DNA of 64,000 nucleotides, taken from Eretmocerus hayati. Taxonomy: Eukaryota > Arthropoda > Insecta > Hymenoptera > Aphelinidae. Each line of letters opens with the position of its first letter. Position 1 is the first letter of the stretch. The notes under the pieces were generated by a model. It was not told the origin of the DNA and made no database searches. It worked only from the letters and a program-made list of their open reading frames with translations. The position numbers and the translations under genes are program-made. This document shows, one piece after another, positions 23,526 through 34,474 of the stretch. The stretch spans positions 55,678,454 through 55,742,453 of the forward strand of contig CM056742.1 in NCBI GenBank assembly GCA_029851415.1, written 5' to 3'.

Positions 23526-24010
23526 CTATTTCTCCATCCGCATCCAAATGGTAGCTGATGGAGTAATGGCATTTTTCACACGAGATTCTTGGAACAACAC
23601 CAGCTGTTTGTGCAGCCAGGAAGGGTTAGAATAAAAATCAAGAGACACAAAAAGTTTGCATTTTTTCTCATCTCCAAAATTCTCTCTTCCAAGTATCTCT
23701 ACGTTTATCTGAGCTCGAGCAACTGATGTCTGGAAGGATTTCATACCACCGTTCAGGAACTTTTGCGCGGTACTGTACATGAAATCGAAAGGACGATTTG
23801 ATACGAGCATTTGATCCCATCAAAAACGCGTTTGGTTACAACTAGAACTATGTCAGATTGTGGAAAGAGATGATGAATATGTTGCAGAATATCGTAAAGC
23901 CCGCGATTGTATACCTTCAGTTCCATCTTTCCCTCTCGGATATTCAAATTATATCGTGAACGAACCTCAAGCACGTCTAATCCGACCGATGCCGAGACGG
24001 CCGCAAACAC
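23526..24010 (-). pseudogene. Unrecognised, frameshifted minus-strand frame
   Basis: Two minus-strand frames overlap, 23753-24010 and 23526-23810, and read like one protein broken by a frameshift near 23780: the composition is mixed, with hydrophobic stretches such as YDILQHIHHLF and LFVSLDFYSNPSWLHKQ. No signature of a known family is visible. The plus strand is also open at 23860-24057, so the sense strand is not certain. Confidence 0.3.
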
Positions 24011-24062
24011 GATCCGAGGAATCAGCTGATTCCATTCTACTCCGATTCGAAACGTGAGGCCG

Positions 24063-24331
24063 ATGGAGATTGAGATAGCAGAACATGATCAGGTATGGTC
24101 ACAGGGGTGGCACGCCCGTTGGTCACTAGTGGTGCCACGATAACACCATGGCTGAATCAACACAGTCCTACTCTGTCGCCTCAATATAATAACTCAAAAA
24201 ACTCCTCTGCCAAAATGCCAAAAATTCTCCGGAAAACTTGGCATTTACTGATGCAAAGTCAGTTTCCCCAGCTGTTGACGTGTACTCTCACTAAGTAACA
24301 AGAAATTGGTGTAAGGATACCCGCTCATTAC
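24063..24331. other. No recognised gene
   Basis: Short intergenic stretch left of the terminal-inverted-repeat element; nothing supportable seen. Confidence 0.4.
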
Positions 24332-24544
24332 TATGGGGCCGTCCATAAACTACGTAGGTGGCCAAGGGGGGAGGGGGGGGGGGTCAAAGATTTAATTTCA
24401 AAAAACTACGTTCGGCTACGGGGGGAAGGGGGGTCATCGGATTTACTACGTAGCTTCATATTCTCGAATTGCGTGCGTGAAAATGGCTCTCGGTACATGA
24501 TTTCAATATTCTTATAGGTCAGATAAATTTTGATTGGATGTAAT

Positions 24545-24827
24545 TGTGACGTGGGTAGGCGCTTTCAGAATGAACACGAGCTATACCAAGTGACTTTAAT
24601 GGAAGCATTGAAGTGAGAGAGAGTGTCCGAATTGTTAGATTGGTCTGAGCGGTCTGACGCGGCGAGGCCCGTCGTCCACGACGATGGGTCGCGACGCGCC
24701 TTTGCGCTTTAGGGGGAAACGCGCGAGTTTCCGTCAGGAAAGCTGACGATGCACTTGCGGCGGCTGGTGCATCGTCGGCGTGGCGCGGGGAGGTGAGAGT
24801 CTCATGCTCGAAACTCCCCACGTCACA
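24545..24827 (-). repeat. LTR (3' LTR in provirus sense)
   Basis: 283 bp, starting TGTGACGTGGGTAGGCG and ending CCCCACGTCACA, so the ends form an 11 bp inverted repeat with TG..CA boundaries. It differs from the other LTR by roughly seven substitutions and two small indels that I can count by eye. I do not see the expected purine tract (minus strand) next to it. Confidence 0.88.
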
Positions 24828-27800
24828 TGCGTGCCTGGCCGGAGTCTCGCATCGTCCCGATGCGGTGACCTATATTACAATGTTACAGCTGTTGTGGCCT
24901 CTTGGACAGCCTTCAGTTCATATGCTACGGAATCATATAATGAAGTAGCGCTCGCACGAACGGGCGTGTGTTAGTATTAGTGTGTGTATGAAATCATGTG
25001 AGAGCGAGAGTGTCAATGTCTGTGAGTGTCGCGTTGACAATTCTTTATCGCGAACTCTCTCTCATTATGATCGTTTTTTTTCCAACTTAAATAATTCTAT
25101 TCCCTTATTTCTAGATGTCCAGAATGTGATTTTTCACAATGGTCTAATCAAAACTACAAGTTTGTTTAACACCCGTTTTCAAAATCGTGAAATTGTTTGA
25201 TGACAAATTTCGAAAATTATTAACAGTAAGATTTGTTGATAAATAAATATTTCTTAAATTCATACTTGTTGGCATGAGATTCTATATCTCAGTCTGATAG
25301 GTAGTTTACAAAGTTATAAAAATATTTGAGACACTTAAAAATTAGTAACAATAATTTGTTTACACACGATGTTTCATGATTCTAAGATTATTTATATGAG
25401 ATTCTATGTCTCATTTCTTTTTCATATATTTCTACCTAACAAGGTTTATTTTTATATGAACAGTTCCCTGAATAATAATAACAATATAGATGGTAAACAA
25501 ATTATATAATTAATATAAATGTCCATAGTCGGGTTTCAATATTTGTGTTTGTCGAAATCGTAAATGCTGAAAAATTGAGTTGAGGAGAGGCCGATTATTT
25601 CTATCGGGCTCTCTCACCGTTTCTCTTTCTGTTCGTACGCATACAATAGGTATGTTATGTATAGATGAACTGAGGTATAATGCTGTATTATTTTTATCGC
25701 TTGCAGCTGTGGAAGTATTTTCCATCACCCACAAGAGATCTTTTTCTCTCTCGAGTTGGTTTTAAATCTCGATGATGGATATATTGCGACATTTTCAAAG
25801 TAATACTACATGGAGTTTTTCTTGGAATTTCATGCCAAATGATTCTTTCGGCATGTAAAATTATGAACCTTAAACTATTAAAATTTCCAAAATTTCGATT
25901 TTTTTGGCATTTTTTTCTGATATGGTCAGATAGCTCTCGAAAAGACCTTCAAATTAAGCCTTGAAACGTCAAAATCGGATAAGAATTGTCCGAGTTACGG
26001 TACTTTTCTGAGTACCCTCGTTTACGCATGAAAAGGTGCATTTCACGTGAATTTTTGCTTTACTGTAGTCGTCAAAAATTTTTCGGCTTGTCGGTCGAAT
26101 TTGATTCTAGTAGAATATATCCTAGAGAAGCTTTGTACAAATTTCTACATTGATAGCATTAAAATTATTACACTTATGACCAGATGCGCACCTATTTTGG
26201 TGCTGACAGTAGCCTTTTCGGGTGGAATTTGACTATATAACTTTTTGATCATAAAATTTTCCTGTTCGCTTTCGGATTTTTGCTGTTCGTTCTTTTTCAA
26301 CATGTAATGTTAAACTATCTATCTTCCACCATTTTGTAACCAGATTTGGAAAATGAGGTGAGAAATTTGCGATTTGGCCTATGGCCGTTTTACGTGTTGG
26401 AAACCTACATTTTTCCGTTTGAACTTCTGTGATTTTGTTTCTCAAGCTCTTAATGAACTTTGTGGCTATTGGTATATTTAACTATATACATTTGTAACGA
26501 TCATCAATGTGTACAAAGGTTATTTTCTTAAAATTCACGTCGTGGTATCCGTTTCAAAGATTGAAATACGCATTTTTTTGTAATTCTTGACAAATAAGTT
26601 TCAACGTCTCAAATTGAGATTTCTGTGATTCTGAGATTTCCCTATCGATGAAAGTGATGAGAATGGGTACTTCTAGGTGTTGTTCAAGGTACCTGATTAT
26701 TAACAAAATGGATTTTTACGTTTTCCCAACTTTTTTCAAAAATTGCTGGAGTTGACTTTTTCGATGAATTTAACTGAAAATTCGGCCGTTTTCTCGACTT
26801 CGAGCTACGTGTGGGGTTCAAAATGACTCTGTACGTGTTTGCTTGGGTATCTGTGTGTGTAGTGAAGGTGACCTGTTATGTTTTGTGCTGAGTTTCGGCA
26901 TTTTTGTGGCGCGGGTGATGTGTCTTGCGGTGAAAAGTGGTCTTGGCGCGTGTAATTTGGGTGCACTGCGGTGCAAGTTATAGCTCCGGAACAAAACGTT
27001 CGATCGAGCTGAAATTTGAAAGGTGTGTCCTTTGAGTAATAAAAGTATTATTCCCATGGGGTTTCCTGGAAAATTTTGAAAATTCGGCGAAATTGATTTT
27101 TGTGATTTGGGGCATGATCATAACCCGATCCTACTGATATGCTTCGCAACGCAACGATCATCTTTCGAGACCGTGCCGTGCTGAGTTGTCATATCCAGCC
27201 TCCGAAGGAGACTTATATACTTCGCTTTATATCACCCATGGTATGTACAGTGTTGCCTACTTCGTTTCTCTTAAGAGTTGATAACGGAGCCCGTGGTCTG
27301 AGTTTGTTCTTCTAACTCTGAGGTTGCTCGATCCCGGTTCTTGATGTCAAATACCAACATCGGCAGTGCCAATCTGTCTGTCTCCCCGGACAGATCCGCG
27401 CGTTCGAACTCTCAGGATTTTTCGAGTTTCTCTCTGGTTCTGCTCAGTTTCCGAGCTTTTCCGAGGGCTTGAATTTGCCGTGTTTTGTGAATTGTGATGC
27501 TAGTGTATGTGAAGAGTGTCCCACGGTGGTTGTGTTTTGTGTGAATTGCTGCACTTGCTGCGCTGCTGGGTGCTGTCTGCTCGGACGGGTGGAGCTTAGG
27601 TACGCGATCCGGGTCCGCGTTCTGGCCCGTGTATATAGCACCGCGGTCCGAATGTGGTCGCGGAACGCGACCTGGCATTCTCAACTTTGCGTGCCATGCC
27701 ATCGCTATCTGCTCTTGGGGATATATGATCTCCACCCCATGCTTTTGTTCAGCAATGTGTTTTTGGATTGCACCTTTACGTGTGGTGAGTACCTCTCGGT

Positions 27801-28119
27801 AATTGTGATTTTCGATCGTGTTGTGTGACTTGTGTGGGCGATGTATGTAGTGTGGTGTGTACGTTTTCCCCCTCACCTCTCTTGTCAACAAATCGGCTCA
27901 TTTGTATTTATACTCCTTTGAGCTTAGATCTTTGTCAAAACTGGCTTTTCTTCATTCTACTATCGTGGTAAATTTACTCTGCACTCGCTTGTGACTTTCA
28001 AAATTCTATTTCTCTTTTCGCTTGAAATTCTTTACCCATATGGTACCGGTAATCCTCGATGATGTTAGGTGACACTGCTTGGCGTGGATTTTGATGGTGA
28101 TAGTGTGTGGCTGCTACTA
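24828..28119. other. Proviral 3' tail or inserted sequence, no gene
   Basis: About 3.3 kb between the env stop and the left LTR. 25200-25510 and 25770-27060 are AT-rich and have no coding frame of note. 27410-27890 is GC-richer and open on both strands without motifs. This is too long for a gypsy 3' untranslated region, so one or more unrecognised insertions are likely. Confidence 0.5.
27290..27350 (+). ncRNA. Possible tRNA-derived fragment
   Basis: GCCCGTGGTCTGAG followed 25 bp later by CTCTGAGGTTGCTCGATCCC looks like a degraded tRNA with A-box and B-box-like parts. The anticodon arm does not close with a normal 7-base loop, so at best this is a pseudogene or the head of a SINE. Confidence 0.2.
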
Positions 28120-29847
28120 TTATTCGCGTGCTCGTCGGCTACGCTGGTCCGATGGCATGCGTTGCGCCTGATGATTTCTGGAGTTGAGGTTGTCGTGCTC
28201 GTGCGACGGCGACCGACGGGTAGCGTGCGCGCGTCCACTTTGTGCGTTGCGTTGTTGCAGTGGATTGGGGTGGTCCCCAACGTGACCCACCTGGTGCAAT
28301 ATGTGCATCGGGATCCCCTCGTCTGCGCCTTCTCCTGGGTCGCTTCTCCCAGTGGTTTCTGAACATATGAAAGACCTTGCCGTATTTAATATTGTCAAAT
28401 ATGGGCTTATTATTTTTCCAAAAATCCTCATCGCTAGAATCGCGATTATTGAAATGGCGGCTGCCAAAATAAGATACGTTGTGAGGCTATCCTCCAAATT
28501 AATAAATTTTTTCGATACGTTTTTGTACTTGCTAATCTCTCGAGCCTTCGAGATGATGTCGCGTAGATTCGGTGCTGCTTCCAGTGCCTCAATGTGTGTT
28601 GGTGCCAGCGATATCTGGTCCTGTTGTAATGTGACTTCCAATACCTCAAGCAGGTGGTCTCGGTCAATCTCCCGTTCATGTTTGCTCATTGTATGTGATA
28701 CATTCAGGTCCAACTTCTGGAAAATTGGCGCAGATTTGGATATGATAATTTCTTTAGATGCTGTCAAGCGTGCGTTGGCTGTGACTGCCATACATCCCGG
28801 TAATAGTTTCAGAATTCCCGAACCATTGATAGGTATCGACAAGTGCTCGCTTCCTCGACATTGTATGAAAAGTCTCTCATCATTCAGTGTCGAGAACACC
28901 CATGAGTTCAGTTCGTGGAGTCTCATCCAGTAGGTCTCCTGCATCCTCGTCACTCTGACGTCACCCTGTGTGATGTCTGAGATCGTTCGATTCAGAGCCA
29001 TCTCAATTTCGCAAGAAGATCTCTCAATGAGTTCCCTAACCGGTGGGTAATTTTTACAAATCATCGCGTCACGGAGTTCCGTGCAATCCGCCAGATTGCT
29101 GCGATGGAAGCTTATATATGTGTTTGCGACGGTGTCTATCGCGAAGAAGTGACGTTTAGGCCACACGTAAGCGAATGTGTCTCTATATTTAGAACTCATC
29201 TCTTGCAAAATTGGGAGGGCTGATGCTCTATAGAGCACATACTCAGCTAGGTCAAGAAGTGGGATTTCTAGTGAATAAATCATTGTTTTGTTCATCAATA
29301 TCATAGATGTTTTTGAAATTTTTTCTATTTCCGCGATCGATTCGTTACATGAAATTCTTGGAAATTTCACTTCTTGAAGGGCACTACGGATGGCTTGTTC
29401 TGATCTCTCTATAGTTTCCGGTGTCATAAAATGGGGATGAATTGAACCCTGAGCGGCGAATGATACAGTTTCTATCAGAGTTCTGACGGCTCATGAATAT
29501 TTATTTGCCAATGCCTGGATGAGTTGAATGGTATCTGAGCATACCGCATTATCGGTTAGGTTATTCAAATTTCCCCTGACTTTTGCTATTGCATCTTGAA
29601 GTTTGGCTAATTTCATGGAATGTTTGCCTAATTCACTCTCGATCAATTCTGTTTGATTAGCCAGCAGTTCTGCTATACGTCTCGTATCATTCGCTCTCAT
29701 TTCAATGACATTCCTGAGCTCACTCTCTGAACGTTCATCGAGTGTCCCAAACATTACTTTCATGCCCCTCCCCATGACCGGAAGCCACGACCGGCGTGTA
29801 CGAGTATTTTTAAAATTAAGTGTATTCAACATCCCCCCTCCCCTCAT
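28120..29847 (-). pseudogene. env: Retroviral env, F-protein type (fusion subunit)
   Basis: One frame runs from 29847 to 28120 with a single in-frame stop at 29491. Near its start a dibasic cleavage site (RTRRS) is followed by the conserved FGTLDE block, the pattern of the fusion subunit of baculovirus F proteins and insect errantivirus Env. A long helical ectodomain with Cys residues follows, then a membrane span of about 20 hydrophobic residues near 28400-28470 (start YLILAAAISII) and a cytoplasmic tail of about 100 residues rich in Arg, His and Gln. In the family this protein mediates membrane fusion. The surface-subunit part upstream is interrupted by the foldback at 29831-30614. Confidence 0.85.
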
Positions 29848-30614
29848 TCACTTTTTTTTCAAAAGTAAAACTAGGCGAGGATGAGGTTTAGAAAAGAACC
29901 ATTCATCTCCAGTACATCAAAACTTCAGATTTTATACGACACGGTTTAAACTCTTGGAAGGAATGTGATCTAAAAAAACCATGTCGAGTATTTTTTGAGC
30001 CGATTTGTCATGATCAACATATCATCACTGATAGAGACTAGAGCCACTTTCCGCCAATCAAATCTTCCTTTCAATTCTTTCTTTCAATTCATCCTCATGG
30101 TGGTGGTTTGACAATTCCTTACTAGCTAATTGTCGCTGAAATGACCCGAAGTTGAGGTGAGCAAAAGAAATACAGGGGAATATCGAAATAGAGAAAATAT
30201 AACTGAGTTTAATTTGGTGTTCATGATGATTCACTAAAATCTCATATCATACTCAGTTATATTTTCTCTATTTCGATATTCCCCTGTATTTCTTTTGCTC
30301 ACCTAGACTTCGGGTCATTTCAGCGACAATTAGCTAGTAAGAAATTGTCAAACCACCACCATTAAGATGAATTGAAAGAAAGATTTGATTGGAGGAAAGT
30401 GGATCTAGTCTCTATCCAGTGATGATATGTTGATCGTGACAAATCGTCTCAAAAAATACTCGACATGGTTTTTTTAGATCTCATTCCTTCCAAGAGTTTA
30501 AACCGTGTCGTATAAAATTTGAAGTTTTGATGAATTGGAGATAAATGGTTCTTTTCTAAACCCCATACTCGCCTAGTTTTACTTTTGAAAAAAAAGTGAA
30601 TGAGGGGGGGGGAT
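29831..30614. mobile_element. Foldback MITE inserted in env
   Basis: Two ~380 bp arms are almost perfect inverted copies around a short centre near 30225 (for example TTGTCGCTGAAATGACCCGA near 30130 and its complement near 30310). The ends are ATCCCCCC and GGGGGGGGAT. It lies just upstream of the fusion-subunit start and splits env. It has no coding capacity. Confidence 0.88.
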
Positions 30615-32000
30615 CTCACTCCTTGGTTATAAAAATCCAAGGGTGACCACAAATTTTCCAAGCACTTGTCCCCACCGCACTTGAGAATTTCTTACACACG
30701 GCTCCGTCATTTTTCCCATAAAAATACACTACTATCAGTGTATATTTTGTTCAGTTCAATCTGGAGAGCCATGCAGCTACAGGCAAGAGCAATATTGCGG
30801 AGCCGCGCCGAACACACAAAACACAACAAAGCAGACGAATCTCTCCTCCCTGTCCTTCTCGCATGGCGCTTTGATCTTCACGTCACCTCTAGTCGTGGCT
30901 AGTTTCGAGTATCCACATCTGATGCAATAATTATAGAATCGAGAAATTCAGATAATTCGAAAATTCATTTATCCGCGATAACAAACCAGCTGGTCGGTGC
31001 CCGCGTTGCCCGGTACGCAGCAGACAGCCTCATTGCAGACTGCCGGCAACCGGACAGGAAGATCTTGCGCATGCGCTTCTATCTCTCTCTAGTCTCTCTC
31101 TGCATAATCCTCGACCATATCTTACATACCCAACACATGTGTAGTAGAAACGTTTCAATATTTCTCGAGTCGAAGCACGGGGCTGAAGGAATCGAACTGA
31201 GATGTAAAACGAAGGCATGAATTCTGCGGTGCTGAATAAAACGTGTCCAGTGCTCGGATTGAGGAAATAATTGAACAGAACTCTGAATCGCTTTAGAAAG
31301 GCTTTGCTAAAGCATTGTAGAGCTCTATGAGCAACGTTAAGAGGTTAATAATCCAAGTAGAAAAAAAGTGTGAGGTTAAAAAACCCCAATTCGAAGTATA
31401 GATAGGCACAGCGCCTCGCTCGATTTTTCGTCTGCTCATACTCGACAGCGAGGCGCTACCGCGCCTCTTGATATGATTCTCATCCTTGCTCGTCTCGACG
31501 ATCTGCCCGTGGATTGAGTTCAATTGCGCGTTATGTAGTTTGTCGCTGCAGGCTGTGCCGAGTTGGACCCATGCTTCCCTCAATGTGTCTGCGGTCGATG
31601 CCAACTTGTCGAGTTATATGCGCTGGACGATCTTCCACGTTGTTGACGTTGTAAACAGTGAAGCCATGCGTTCTACGAGTACTTTCGGTCTGTGTTCCAA
31701 CCGTGTTATGAATTTGCTCTGCTGCGCGCCTCTGGCTGTACTGTGGAGGAAAATTCTCTTCGCAATACTTTATCGTATGAAAATCAATTTCTCAACATTT
31801 TCAAAAAGTGAATCGGTTTGAATTTCGGTTTGTAATGCGAACTTCGTCCCTGGGCCGGAGTAATTCCTACGACGGTCAAGGTCGAAGTCGCTCCCTTACT
31901 GTTTTCATGATCTCTTTTGCTACAGAAAAATTGCGCGAGGCTGATTTCCTTATGAATTTCCGTACTGTAGGTTAATTTCGTTGTCTTCAGCGGCTCGTCC
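30615..32000. other. Between pol and env: decayed env 5' part likely
   Basis: In provirus order this should hold the env surface subunit. The minus-strand frame 31293-31604 is open for 103 codons and lies in the right place and strand, but has no diagnostic motif. 30660-31220 contains GC-rich and AT-rich patches that may be further insertions. I can support position only. Confidence 0.4.
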
Positions 32001-32040
32001 CTGGGCTGGAGTAGTTCTTACGACGGCCGAGGTCGAGTCT
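31838..32040. repeat. ~50 bp direct repeat at the end of pol
   Basis: CGTCCCTGGGC.GGAGTA followed by TACGACGG and AGGTCGA occurs at about 31845-31890 and again at about 31990-32030 in the same orientation. The copies differ at several positions. They bracket the last codons of pol. Confidence 0.75.
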
Positions 32041-32129
32041 GCTGGGACATCAAGTTTTCTTCTGAGGTTTTTAAAATCAAAACGTCAGCTTTTTGCATTG
32101 AAAAGTTGGCTTTGGCCTTGTCAGTCTTG

Positions 32130-33697
32130 ACCTCTGCGCATCTCTTGATTTGATCGATGCGGACCACTTTCGTGGTGTCATTGTTTATAAGAGTTGCATT
32201 CTTCGTCTTGTAATTTATATCTACAATTTCATATGGCCCTGTATATTGGGGGGCTGATTTATGCTTAATTGGTCATTTTAGTACGTAGACTAATTCGCTT
32301 TCGCGAAAATGGCATGAATTCGAGGCTTTCATATCGTAGTTATGTTTATACCGATACTTAGCGTAATTGGCATGGAGGGCAGCCAGGGTCTAGATTTGTT
32401 GTAGTTCAGTCCTTCTGTCCTCTACATAATCGTCGTAGGTCGGTGGGTCTTCCTGTTGTTTGCCTGGTCCTGGCAGCCTGACGCTGTGGCCCAGTATAAG
32501 AGTGAATTGAGGGTAGCCTGTCGACGCGCTCTCCATGGCGTTGATCGAGAACTGTGCCATTGTTAGTACTTTGTCCCAATCCGACCGGTCCTTGGCGAAG
32601 GCCTTGAGGGATTCAGTCAACGTGGCATGCATTCGCTCAATCATGCCGTTACTCATGGGGGAGTATGGTGATGTGTTATATTTCCGTATACCAAAAGCTT
32701 CTGCAAAATCTTCCAAAATTCTATTAATGAAGTGTTTGCCCATATCGCTCAAAATTGAGCCGGGTGGTCCAAAGTAAGCAATTACTTTGTCCAATAGTCC
32801 TCTCGCTACTTCGTGAGCTGTTGCATGACGCGTTGGTATCAGAATGACATATCTTGTCAGCTGATCTTGGACTGATAAGATGTGCTTGTAACCATTTTTC
32901 GAAGGGCACGATGGCATATAAAAATCAATTGCGACTTTGTCAAACGGGCGTGCTGGTGTGTCAACCAGCCTCAGTGGCAGGCGTACTTTTTGGCGTACTA
33001 ATTTGTCAATTGCGCACCCGTCACATCGCTCGACTATACTCTCGACATCTTCACGCATGGTCTTCCAATAATAACCGCGCGCGAGTTGATTGTACGTTTT
33101 ATTTATCCCGCGGTGGGCTCCGCTTGTCGATGCGTGAAATTCGTTGATGATCTTGAATCGATCGCTTGCTGGAGGTACTTTGAGGTTGTGTTTGAAGAGC
33201 ACAGCCTTGATAGGTAATCCTTCAAATACTTGTTTAAATAATGAAACTATCTTTGGCCACAAAGTTGGCGCAAAAATCTGATTATCCTGTATCATCCCTA
33301 TGCTCTTCAAACCTCTCTTGCGGACTAAATTTTTCAAATTTTGTAATACCTTTCTGATGTCTTTTTGTAATGGCTTCTCGCCAATATAATTTTTCACGAA
33401 AGCTGCAAAGATGCTTAAATTGCCTGCTTGAAATTCGTGAATGTCGCCAATTGAAAAGTTCCGCGTTTGCATCGTTTTTGCCTCGATATAATCCCTCTCA
33501 AGCAGCGAAGCAATCGTTTCAGTATTTGTATGCCCATCACATGACGCAAAGGATGCCACATTCTCTCTGTAGCGAAATGCATGCTCGTCTACTGTAAGCA
33601 GTTTTTGCAGAGGTTGTGCTAGTTCACTGTCCCCCAATGCCCATGGTGGCTTTTCGCGCGGCGGCCGGGATTTTATGACTCGGTATTTGTCAAGCAC
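32130..33697 (-). pseudogene. pol: Retroviral integrase (C-terminal end of pol)
   Basis: The N-terminal zinc module (HH-CC) is seen around FHASTSGAHRG ... ERCDGCAIDK near 33010-33130. The catalytic core has Asp in VAIDFYMPS (about 32925), Asp in SILSDMGKHF (about 32755) and Glu in SNGMIERMH (about 32640), so the DDE triad is kept. After a stop at 32390 the same frame continues through a chromatin-binding-type tail (QYTGPYEIVDI near 32220-32260). It joins viral DNA to the host chromosome in the family. One in-frame TAG at 33725 separates it from the OTU domain upstream in the same frame. Confidence 0.92.
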
Positions 33698-33724
33698 TGA
33701 CGTGTGCGCTTTTGCCCGCGTTGC

Positions 33725-34342
33725 CTACTCCTCGAGGTGTGATTGAACTTGAATTATTTCTTGCTCAATGTCCCTTGCGCTTACTAATTCCGCGGGTTCG
33801 GGTGGCGCATTCGTTTCGCTATCGCTGGGTTCGCGGTTTTCGTCATCGATCTTCTCGGAATCCGCGTTGTCAGAACTCGGTGTGGGCAGGAGAGGCGCGA
33901 AATGCTCACCTGGCATGTCCAGGTGCAGGTATACCAATTCTGCGGAGTCGTTTGCGATAGTTTGTGAATACGAAATTTCGCCGAATGCGTCTAGCGCGTG
34001 AATGCAGACATTCTTATTATAGAGTCGCGAATATGAGAATATGCAATCGTCATTGCCATATTCTTCATCGCTAGTCAAAATTCTTATCGTTGACTCTGCG
34101 TCTATGCATTCTCTCAATAATGCCTGACCTCTTGTCAGAAGGTCCCTTCTCATTTCACGTGCGTGGATCTCTAGCTTTTCGATTACAATCAGGGACCAAA
34201 ATAGGCAGTTGCCCTTGGGTAAATTTGGTATATCTACGGCTCTCTGCAGCTTTATATGACACTCTGCACATGAATTGTATGGTGGGAATTTCTTAAACTT
34301 CTCGTCTAGCATTGGTACGTTTTCGGGAAGTTGTGTAAGCAT
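33725..34342 (-). pseudogene. OTU-type cysteine protease domain within pol
   Basis: 206 codons in the same reading frame as RNase H upstream and integrase downstream, separated only by single stops at 34475 and 33725. The nucleophile motif is PKGNCLFWSL (Cys46), a middle block reads EEYGNDD...SRLYNKNVCIHALD (residues 93-118), and the closing block VYLHLDMPGEHF has the catalytic His (His147). These match the OTU family layout, except that the Asp usually two before the Cys-Gly turn is Lys. OTU proteases cleave ubiquitin or polyprotein bonds. The C-terminal 50 residues are acidic and Pro/Ser-rich. A convergent protease of another clan is possible but the three-block match is good. Confidence 0.75.
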
Positions 34343-34474
34343 CTCACCCTCTGTTGTTGATTCATTCGCGACGGTAGTTGTGTCGAGCGCAATCCTTTTG
34401 TCACGTAGCCCGTCTGATGTCTCCCTGCATGAGTTACGGTAGTCGAGTGAGTTGAGAGCACATCCCGAGTTGGC

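Noticed and set aside
27412..27891. 159-codon minus-strand frame after env as an accessory viral gene
   Set aside because: The opposite strand is also open, composition is low in hydrophobics and no motif is visible; position alone is not enough.
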